A stretch of DNA of 9,227 nt. It comes from Deltaproteobacteria bacterium. GTDB taxonomy: Bacteria; Desulfobacterota; SM23-61. Under the pieces are notes generated by a model that saw only the letters and a program-made list of their open reading frames with translations, had not been told where the DNA came from and did no database searches. Position numbers and translations under genes: made by a program. The stretch spans positions 1 through 9,227 of the forward strand of contig JACRCA010000174.1 in NCBI GenBank assembly GCA_016234425.1. Reading direction: 5' to 3'. Each line of letters starts with the position of its first letter. Position 1 is the first letter of the stretch. Positions 1-6,700 of this stretch are shown here, one piece after another.

Positions 1-517
1 AAGTGCAACCGAGTCCTAAATATGCTGCAGCAATAAGTAGTCGGTAATCAACCTTTGGATTTCGTCTAACAATGAAGAGGGCAAGCATTGCACTTGCGAT
101 CAGACTGATTCCCCAGTTGAGCCAGGCCAGGATCATCGAAAAGAGAGACATGGTGACAATGGCCTGCCAAGGTTTTTCAGGATTGGACCAACCGGAGATT
201 CCATCCATCAATCTTCGAACAGGAGGGGAGCAGGCCAAAATATAGCCGGTCATCATGATCAGACACATCTGCATGGCAAATTCAAGCAGAACCCAGAATC
301 CCTTTCCCCATGCCTGAATTGATTGGTAGGCTCGTGAACCGAGGCCCACTTCTGGTTTGAATCCCCAGATGAGCGCAAAGACATAGGCAACGATGCTTAA
401 TACCATAACTATGACCAGGGCATCGGGGATCCAACGCTCTGTCCAACGGGTGAGGGCATCACCCCAATCCTTTAGGAACTCAAAGGTTCCTCTGACCTCT
501 TCCTTTTTCTCATTCAT
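1..517 (-). CDS. atoE: Short-chain fatty acid transporter, AtoE family (N-terminal part, cut by window edge)
   Basis: This inner-membrane permease is related to E. coli AtoE, which takes up short-chain fatty acids such as acetoacetate or butyrate. Only the first 172 residues are present; the family is usually about 440-470 aa, so more than half lies beyond position 1. I read it by translating the minus strand from the ATG at 517. Family landmarks seen: RWIPDALVIVMVLS (residues 28-41, compare AtoE RWLPDPLIFAMLL), WGKGFWVLLEFAMQM (70-84), the conserved loop ACSPPVRRLM (95-104), NWGISLIASAMLA (134-146) and DYRLLIAAAYLGLG (157-170). Hydrophobic segments fall at about 33-51, 74-95, 118-148 and 158-172. 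The start is supported by AGGAGG at 524-529, six bases upstream of the ATG. It has its own likely promoter at 687-715 and follows the aminotransferase gene in the same direction. The family assignment is strong from remembered motif similarity; the actual substrate is unknown. Confidence 0.87.
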   Translation of the reverse strand, partial: MNEKKEEVRGTFEFLKDWGDALTRWTERWIPDALVIVMVLSIVAYVFALIWGFKPEVGLGSRAYQSIQAWGKGFWVLLEFAMQMCLIMMTGYILACSPPVRRLMDGISGWSNPEKPWQAIVTMSLFSMILAWLNWGISLIASAMLALFIVRRNPKVDYRLLIAAAYLGLGCT

Positions 518-680
518 AACAAGCCTCCTTTTTTATGGCTGAATACCATAGATTTTTAATTCAATGGTCGAAAACTGAAGGATCATCGCAGGCGCTGGAT
601 GTTATCACCTCCTTTACTTAAAGGAATGTAAAAATTTTTTGGAAAGTTAGAAGTGAAAAACTAAATTCCGTCTCGTTTCT
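518..680 (-). promoter_or_regulatory. Long 5' leader of atoE with an SD-overlapping hairpin and a 17-codon mini-ORF
   Basis: If transcription starts near 680, the atoE mRNA has a leader of about 163 nt. Reading the minus strand, it contains a near-perfect Shine-Dalgarno AAAGGAGGTGAT (604-615). The AAAGG end of this element can pair with an upstream CCTTT in the hairpin CCTTT-AAGT-AAAGG (611-624). No ATG, GTG or TTG lies at normal distance from this SD: an ATC sits 7 nt away and the first ATG (584-586) 21 nt away. That ATG opens a 17-codon reading frame (533-586, MILQFSTIELKIYGIQP) whose TAA falls just before the atoE ribosome site (AGGAGG, 524-529). This could be a translation-coupled leader peptide or chance. 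The motifs are seen directly; the regulatory role is inference. Confidence 0.35.
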
Positions 681-686
681 CAGGAC

Positions 687-715
687 TAAATATCAAAAAA
701 AAAATTCTTTGTCAA
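687..715 (-). promoter_or_regulatory. Candidate sigma-70-type promoter for atoE with a T10 spacer tract
   Basis: On the minus strand a perfect -35 box TTGACA (710-715) is followed by a 17-nt spacer (693-709) and a weak -10 TATTTA (687-692, three of six consensus matches). Ten of the spacer bases are an unbroken run of T (A at 695-704 on the plus strand). The expected start of transcription is near 680. Spacing is ideal and the region is AT-rich between two genes, but the -10 is poor, so this is a prediction only. Confidence 0.5.
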
Positions 716-777
716 CAAAATATCGAGGGTGGGCAAAAGCTTGGTAAAAGGTCTTTGCGGATGACGAATAATATTTA

Positions 778-2124
778 TTATGGGGCGTTTTTCTTCATCT
801 CGCGGGCTACCTCTTCCGTGGCTGCAATAATACGTTCGATGTCCTCTTCGGTATGGGCGAACGATATCGCGCCTCCCCCGCGCACCACAAAAACTCCGTG
901 GTTAAGCAGACGAATTCTGAACTCCTGCTCAAGTTTTTCCACATCCGTGAGATGTTGTAACTGGGTCGGGCTTTTAACAACAGTTTCAGATTCATAGGGG
1001 AAATACGCGCCACAGAGCGATCCCAGGCCAATGCTCTTCCCTATGATTCCGTTTCTCTGGAACGCTTCCGCCATCCCTTCTCTGAGCTTCTGACCAAGTT
1101 GATTGATTCTGGGATAGACATCTTTCTCATGGTTTTTTAAGTACTCCACGACTTTGTATCCCACAATCATGGAAAAAGGCGAACAGGAGAAAGTGCCCCC
1201 GCCCACAACCACACTTTCCCCTTTCGGCCGTTTTATGGTGGGGTCACAGAGAGAGAATATATCTCCCCGGCCAGCAATAACTCCCAAGTTGGTCCCACCC
1301 CCGCAAACCTTTCCCAAGGTTACAATATCTGGCCTGATCCCATAAACCTCCTGAGCCCCTCCTAAAGCGAGTCGATACCCTGTGATAATCTCGTCGAATA
1401 TGAGCAAAGCTCCCAATTTTCTGGTTTCTTGCCTTAGCATCTCCAGGTACCCTTTATCCGCTGGGATACATCCCCCCGCCCCAACAACTGGCTCCACGAT
1501 GATTCCCGCCAAATCCTCCTGCACTTCGTAAATTGTCTGCAGAGTTGATTCCAGGTCGTTAAAAACTACCGATTTCGTGTAATTCGCGACTTCCGGCAAA
1601 ACCCCAGCACTTTCCGGCTTATCAAACGGGCTCCGAATCGCCCAAAGAAGGTCGTTGTTGGCGCCATGCCATCCCCCTGCTACCTTCAAGATCACTCGTT
1701 TCTTGGTGAATCCTCTGGCCAGCCGCACTGCGTGCATGGTAGCTTCCGTGCCGGAAACCCCAAAGACAAGTCTCTCGGCACACGGTACCGTCTGCTGAAT
1801 GAGTTCGGCGAATTGAATTTCGTATTCGTGCAAGATCCCCCAATGCGTGCCCAGGCCAGCGACCTCTTCCAAAGGCGCTTTTACAATCGTAGGCCTGTGG
1901 CCTAAAATAAGGGCGTAATGCCCCATCCATAAATCAATATATTCATGGCCATCGACATCCCAAATTTTACATCCAGAGGCTCCCTTAATAAAAATTGGAT
2001 AAGGAGGAAAGTAACGTTGCCGATGGCTCACACCTCCTGGCATGACTTTCTGCGCCCTGGCAAAAAGTTTATTGGAAACAGGCGTTTTATCCAAATACTC
2101 TTTTATATAATCTGATTGTTCCAT
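778..2124 (-). CDS. Class III PLP-dependent aminotransferase, glutamate-1-semialdehyde aminomutase-like
   Basis: This is a cytosolic fold-type I PLP enzyme of the GSA aminomutase/class III aminotransferase family, 448 aa from the ATG at 2124. Motifs seen: IWDVDGHEYIDL (residues 54-65), phosphate-binding SGTEATM (124-130), WHG in place of the usual YHG (152-154), EPVVG (211-215), FDEIITGYR with the pyridine-nitrogen Asp244 (243-251), and the Schiff-base Lys272 in TLGKVCGGG (269-277). E. coli HemL has NSPVRAF near its N-terminus and a Glu in FEAGF near its C-terminus. Here the matching stretches are SHRQRYF (33-39) and RGGGAISFAH (415-424), with no such Glu. A substrate other than GSA is therefore likely, and I give no hemL symbol. 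The frame stays open to a TTG at 2304, but those 60 extra residues do not resemble the family and would begin upstream of the predicted transcription start. The ATG at 2124 follows GAGAGG and opens the MEQSDYIKEYL segment leading into the conserved MPGGV. It lies between a permease gene and atoE. Confidence 0.9.
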   Translation of the reverse strand: MEQSDYIKEYLDKTPVSNKLFARAQKVMPGGVSHRQRYFPPYPIFIKGASGCKIWDVDGHEYIDLWMGHYALILGHRPTIVKAPLEEVAGLGTHWGILHEYEIQFAELIQQTVPCAERLVFGVSGTEATMHAVRLARGFTKKRVILKVAGGWHGANNDLLWAIRSPFDKPESAGVLPEVANYTKSVVFNDLESTLQTIYEVQEDLAGIIVEPVVGAGGCIPADKGYLEMLRQETRKLGALLIFDEIITGYRLALGGAQEVYGIRPDIVTLGKVCGGGTNLGVIAGRGDIFSLCDPTIKRPKGESVVVGGGTFSCSPFSMIVGYKVVEYLKNHEKDVYPRINQLGQKLREGMAEAFQRNGIIGKSIGLGSLCGAYFPYESETVVKSPTQLQHLTDVEKLEQEFRIRLLNHGVFVVRGGGAISFAHTEEDIERIIAATEEVAREMKKNAP

Positions 2125-2248
2125 GAGGCCCTCTCTTTCAGCATGAAAAAATGGCTTGACTCTCTTACGATCAGATATGACCAGGAAGAAATAATAAGAC
2201 CCTTTTCCGAACGGATTTATTATAGATTCACTACCGCTATGGACCGGA

Positions 2249-2264
2249 TCAGCGAACACGCTGA
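2249..2264 (-). repeat. Short hairpin in the leader of the aminotransferase gene
   Basis: On the minus strand TCAGCG-TGTT-CGCTGA forms a perfect 6-bp stem with a 4-nt loop. It lies about 20 nt downstream of the predicted transcription start and 125 nt before the ATG at 2124. No T-run follows, so it is not an intrinsic terminator. It may be a 5' mRNA-stabilising structure or chance. Confidence 0.3.
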
Positions 2265-2289
2265 AGAGTTTCTTGAGCAGCGGCTCATC

Positions 2290-2317
2290 ATTTAACACGC
2301 CCAAGAAATCATGTCAA
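2290..2317 (-). promoter_or_regulatory. Candidate sigma-70-type promoter for the aminotransferase gene
   Basis: On the minus strand a perfect -35 TTGACA (2312-2317) is followed by a 16-nt spacer and -10 TTAAAT (2290-2295, four of six matches). It begins 13 bp after the stop codon of the upstream permease gene. Transcription would start near 2283 and give a leader of about 160 nt. Two direct copies of ATTTCTTG (2315-2322 and 2302-2309) overlap the -35 box. A lone perfect TATAAT at 2219-2224 has no good -35 but could be a second start. Confidence 0.5.
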
Positions 2318-2329
2318 GAAATATTACTT

Positions 2330-3610
2330 TTATCGAGCCCAACCCTGCTTTGTCTTTCCGGGCGCGGCAATCCAGAAGCATATGCCGGCTAAAGCGATGC
2401 ATATGATGCATAGAATAAAAGCGTTGATGTAGCTGCCGTAGATGTCAAAAAGATAACCGCCCAGCCAGGGGCCGATGGCGCCCCCTGCTCCCATTCCCGT
2501 TAGCAGAAGCCCGGCTACAGCACCGAAATGCCGGCCATGAAAGATATCTGCCAAACTCGCGAAAATGGTGGGGGTAAATAACCCACCTCCACAACCAAAA
2601 CAGATGGAAAAAAAATACAAAAGCCAGGGTTGGGAAGTATCCCGGACTGAAAGAAGGGCCCATAGAGCACCGATGGACAGGCCGGTAGCGAGCGTTGCTG
2701 TTTTTTCTCGCCCGATTAGGTCAGATAGGAATCCACAAAGCTGACCTACGAAAACCATGCTGCCGAAGAGAGCGAAGACAGAGACACTGAACATGCTACT
2801 ATACCCAGCGTCTTCAGCAAATTTTACCTGATGAGCCAGTACCAAATAACCTCCGATCCCCCAGTAAAGAGCGTAGGAGAGCACTAAAACCCAAAGTTGA
2901 TAGGTGCGCATGACTTGGCGGAGAGTCCATTCCCTGACCTCAGGATGATGGGTAGAAGCTTCCGGGGAACGAGGGAAAGCCGCCCTTTCGCCGAATCCGT
3001 AAGGTCTAAGTCCCTTATCCCTAGGGTGATATTGGAAAAAAAGCAGGTAGAGGGGAAACAGAAGAAAAACCAGGAATCCGGCCAAAGCCAGATAGGTGCT
3101 ACGCCAACCCCATTCCAAGATGAGTAATTCAACGAACATGCTGTAGACGAAGCTCAACCCACCCCCCATTTGACCGAGCCCTAACACCAATCCCCGCTTC
3201 TTTTCGAACCAATTCATCAGCGTGGGGGCTAAAATGGGCCAGCCGCTGAAGGCACTCCCCAGCGGCATCAGGATTCCGAAAAGAAAATAGAAATGCCACA
3301 GCTCCCGGGCAAAAGCACAGCCGGCAGTCGCGAGGGCCAGAATCATTACGCCCAAGGGCACCACTCTACGCGCCCTCCAGCGATCGGCCAAGATACCGGC
3401 GACAGGTGCCAAGAGCCCGTAGACGAAAATGTTCAGAGAAAACATCACGGAGATGTTAGCCCGGCTCCAACCGAACTCATCCAAAATGGGGGAAAAGAAA
3501 ACTGCGAAGGAATGCCGAATGCCATAGATCAGGATCATGGCCACTACACTGATCCCTACAATCACCCAGCCATAAAAAAAGGGGCTCGTTGATTTCCTTC
3601 CGGGGTCCAT
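2330..3610 (-). CDS. MFS transporter, monocarboxylate/oxalate-formate-type permease
   Basis: This is a 426-aa, 12-helix inner-membrane secondary transporter of the major facilitator superfamily. It opens with FFYGWVIVGISVVAM, typical of the bacterial MCT/OxlT-like branch, followed by FGWSRANISVMFS (residues 46-58). The cytoplasmic loop 2-3 carries MFS motif A, GILADRWRARR (72-82, Asp76). A second copy, GFLSDLIGREK (293-303), sits in loop 8-9, reflecting the duplicated six-helix halves. The central hydrophilic loop spans about residues 194-235. The last helices include the MFS-typical GPWLGGYLFD (380-389). Length is normal for the family. The start could be the ATG at 3610 or an adjacent in-frame TTG at 3613; GAGGAG (3625-3630) lies 14 or 11 nt upstream respectively. 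I prefer the ATG but am unsure. The neighbouring aminotransferase and atoE suggest a small organic or amino acid as substrate, which is inference. Family assignment is firm; the substrate is unknown. Confidence 0.9.
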   Translation of the reverse strand: MDPGRKSTSPFFYGWVIVGISVVAMILIYGIRHSFAVFFSPILDEFGWSRANISVMFSLNIFVYGLLAPVAGILADRWRARRVVPLGVMILALATAGCAFARELWHFYFLFGILMPLGSAFSGWPILAPTLMNWFEKKRGLVLGLGQMGGGLSFVYSMFVELLILEWGWRSTYLALAGFLVFLLFPLYLLFFQYHPRDKGLRPYGFGERAAFPRSPEASTHHPEVREWTLRQVMRTYQLWVLVLSYALYWGIGGYLVLAHQVKFAEDAGYSSMFSVSVFALFGSMVFVGQLCGFLSDLIGREKTATLATGLSIGALWALLSVRDTSQPWLLYFFSICFGCGGGLFTPTIFASLADIFHGRHFGAVAGLLLTGMGAGGAIGPWLGGYLFDIYGSYINAFILCIICIALAGICFWIAAPGKTKQGWAR

Positions 3611-3639
3611 CAAAAATCTACTTTCTCCTCTTCTTTATT

Positions 3640-3668
3640 TATATACGATATAATAGATCAAAATACAA
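3640..3668 (-). promoter_or_regulatory. Candidate promoter for the MFS transporter gene
   Basis: On the minus strand TTGTAT (3663-3668) and TATATA (3640-3645) are separated by exactly 17 nt. Each box matches the sigma-70 consensus at four of six positions. The start would be near 3633, just upstream of the GAGGAG ribosome site (3625-3630). The spacer contains the plus-strand TATAAT, so the divergent promoters would overlap. Confidence 0.4.
3649..3654 (+). promoter_or_regulatory. Candidate -10 box for addB transcription
   Basis: A perfect plus-strand TATAAT lies 120 bp before the addB start codon. No recognisable -35 stands 16-18 nt upstream; the sequence there is pyrimidine-rich (TCCTCT at 3626-3631). 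It overlaps the minus-strand promoter of the MFS gene. Activity in the addB direction would probably need an activator or depend on another start site. Confidence 0.3.
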
Positions 3669-3725
3669 ATCCCGGGTTAAAGTGCATCCCTGGCGAAATC
3701 GAACCTTTCCAAAACATAGGATTAT

Positions 3726-3755
3726 GGCTATCATTCCCTCAGGGAAAGAATGGCC
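3726..3755 (+). repeat. Inverted repeat just upstream of addB
   Basis: The core is a perfect dyad TTCCCT-C-AGGGAA (3734-3746). It extends, with one bulge and a mismatch, into outer arms GGCTATCA and GAATGGCC. Transcribed towards addB it would fold into a stem ending about 18 nt before the start codon, close to the weak ribosome site (AGGG, 3761-3764). It could equally be a protein-binding operator. It is not a terminator, because no T-run follows it on the plus strand. Confidence 0.4.
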
Positions 3756-3773
3756 GTCGCAGGGCAAAATTAG

Positions 3774-6700
3774 ATGAAAGAGGAAAAAAAGGAAAGAAAG
3801 CTTTTCCTCGCCCCCTTTCAACCCGAGCTGGAAGAAAGCTTCTTCGATTTTATAAAGGAAAAAAAGGAGCGAGACCCTCTTATTCCTCTTGTTGTGCTCG
3901 TGGGGTCGAACCTGCTGAGTCTTTACCTGCGAAGGGTTTTCGTGCAAAAGGGGCTCAATCATATCAACCTCCGCTTCCTCACTTTCATCGACTTAGCCAG
4001 AGCTTTGTCTGAGGAATCCTTAAGCAAGGAAATGCTCAAGCCCTGGCCACGGTTCGGCGACCTTGTGGCCATTATCTCGCTGATAGAGAAGCTCGGAGAA
4101 AATAGTTACTTCCAGCCCATCGCCGACCGGAGAGGTTTTCAGAGAGGACTGGCAGCTACTTTCCAAGATCTCTGGGAGGGGGGGATTGAAGAGCTACCCG
4201 TAAAAGCAGAAAAGAAATTGATCGAGCTTGGCGACCTGTATAGGGCATACCGTTCGATGATCGGCAAAGAATTTTACAACGATTCTGAACGCCTTTTTCG
4301 AGCGGCCCAAGAAATGCCGAATTTCGGCAGGATTTTTGGTTGCCGGGAGCTAATCATTTACGGGTTTTATGATTTTACCGAAGCCCAAAAGCGGCTGGTC
4401 AAAGCCTGCACGGATCAACTTAGGGTCACAGCTTTCATGCCCTGGCGGCCATCTGCTGGGTTTGCTTATGCTTCTTCGACCCTGCAGTGGTACAAAGAGT
4501 TAGGGTTCAAAGGAATCCCCTTAGAGAAACCGGATAAGGAAAAAAAGAATTCTTTGCCGCTTCTCCAGCAGGATCTTTTCCTGGAGAAATCGAGAGGGTT
4601 TAAGGCGCCGCATGATGGGGCGGTCAAGTTAATATCCGCCCCGAACGAAATGCCAGAGGTGCGGGAGATCGTGCGGGAAATTTTAAGATTGGCTAAGGAG
4701 GAGAATATCAACTTTCATGAAATGGCCATCTTACTCCGAAATCCGGACATCTATGGTTCCCTGATCCTCGAAACCTTCCAGGCTTTTAAGATTCCAGTTT
4801 ACTTCCAGGGTGGTGTCCCCCTCTGGCAAACCCAGGTTGGGAAGAGCTCCCTCCTCTTGCTGGACCTGGTTGGCAGTAATCTCAAAAGGTCAGAAGTCAT
4901 GGAATTCCTTACTTTCGCACCCATCGCCTGGTCTCGATTTTTCCCGGAAGCACCCTCCCCTGCCCAATGGGACCTCATCTCCCGGGAGGCGGGTATTGTG
5001 GAAGGGAGGAAACAATGGGAGGAGAAACTCTCTTCCTGGATGACCCAATGGCAGGAGAAAGAATCGCAGGACGATACGCAGAGAAAAGACTCTCTTGGCC
5101 AGGCCGCCGAAGATTTCCGGATGTTCCTCAAGAAATTCTTCGCCGACCTCGATCGATTCCCGGCCAGGGGAACATGGAAAAGAATGTCCGCTGCCTCCAT
5201 CGTTTTTCTGCAAGGCTATTTGGCCGAAGGAGAAACGAGGGAAGCAATTTCCCAGACCCTACGGGAGCTGGAAGCCCTCGATGCTCTCGGCAGGGAGATC
5301 GATGTCTGGCAATTTAAAGAGATATTTACCCAAGCCCTTAAGGAAAAGACAATACCCCAAGGAGCTTTCCAAAAGAGTGGTATCTTAGTCTCTGACTTGA
5401 TGCCTGCCCGGGGACTGTCATTTCGGGCCGTCTTCATTCCCGGCCTGGTGGAACGTGCCTTTCCCGGACCCATGCGCCAGGACCCTTTGCTTTTAGACCA
5501 CGAGCGCCAAGAGGTCAATGAAGCCCTGGGAGAAAAGGGAAAGCTTCCCTTGAAGCGATTTCGGTTGCCGGAAGAACAGCTTCTCTTCAGCCTGGCTGTG
5601 GGATCGGCCCGGGAAAAGCTGATCCTTTCTTATCCCCGGCTGGATTCCTCCTCCGGCCGCGAACGCCTCCCCTCCTTTTTTCTCCTGCGCGTTGGCGAGG
5701 CCCTGCAGGGAGAGAGTGTGGATTACAGCCAGTTAGAAACCCTTCCGGCTTATCAGAGAGTGCCGCTGTCACGATTAGCCCCGGAGGATCTCACTCAGGC
5801 CATCGATGAGGAGGAGTATGATCTGGGTCAGGTAAGAAAAGCTCTGAGGAGTAACGATAAAGGGGAGATCTCTTATTTAAAGTTCTTTTTCCCCACTTTT
5901 TCCCGGGCTGAAAGGTTGGCCAGTCTGCGGTGGGGCTTTCGCGTTTTCACAGAGTATGACGGATGCCTGAAATCAGACCGCGCCCTTAAGCAACTGCAGG
6001 AAAGCTTCACGCTTTCCGGAAAGACCCTCTCCCCCACGAAGCTGGAAACCTACGCTGCCTGCCCTTTCCGGTACTTTCTTTCCGAGGTGCTGGAACTGAG
6101 GCCTCTCCCTTCTCCCGAGGAGATCAGGCGGATTCAGCCTCTGGATCGAGGGAGCGTAATCCATGCGGTCCTGCATCAATTCTATAGACAAGTACTGAAA
6201 AAAACTCCTGGACCCTTGCGGCCTGAGAACATGGAGGTCTACTGGCGGATCATGCTCGAAGTTTCCAGCCGAGTTTTCGCCGAAGCTGAGGAACAGGGAC
6301 TTACAGGACTGCCCCTACTCTGGGAGCTTGACCGTCAAACCATCCTCGAAGACCTACGAGCTTTCTTGAAGAACGAAACCTTACAAGAGAAAATGATGCC
6401 AGCGGATTTCGAAATTCGCTTCGGGTATGAGAAGGCGATCTCCCCAAAAGATCCTCTCGATAAACCCCCCTCTTTAACCTTGGATGATGGGACGGTCGTT
6501 TCCTTCCGGGGTAGGATCGACCGGGTCGATCTGGCTCCAGAAGAAAAATACCTGCGGGTCATCGATTACAAAACCGGAAAGATTCAGGGAGAGGAAGATG
6601 GGTTCTGCGGTGGGACAACGCTGCAATTGCCCATTTACCTGATGGCCGCCTGGCAGATCTGGAGTCAGGCCAACAGAGAGAACAGCTGGGCAGAATATTA

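Noticed and set aside
730..777. Possible terminator after the aminotransferase gene
   Set aside because: Only short AT dyads are present (AATAATATTTATT, AAAGACCTTT). No GC-rich stem followed by a T-run is seen on the minus strand.
3639..3962. 107-codon minus-strand frame spanning the intergenic region and the addB start
   Set aside because: It has no family resemblance, overlaps conserved addB coding sequence and covers both predicted promoters.
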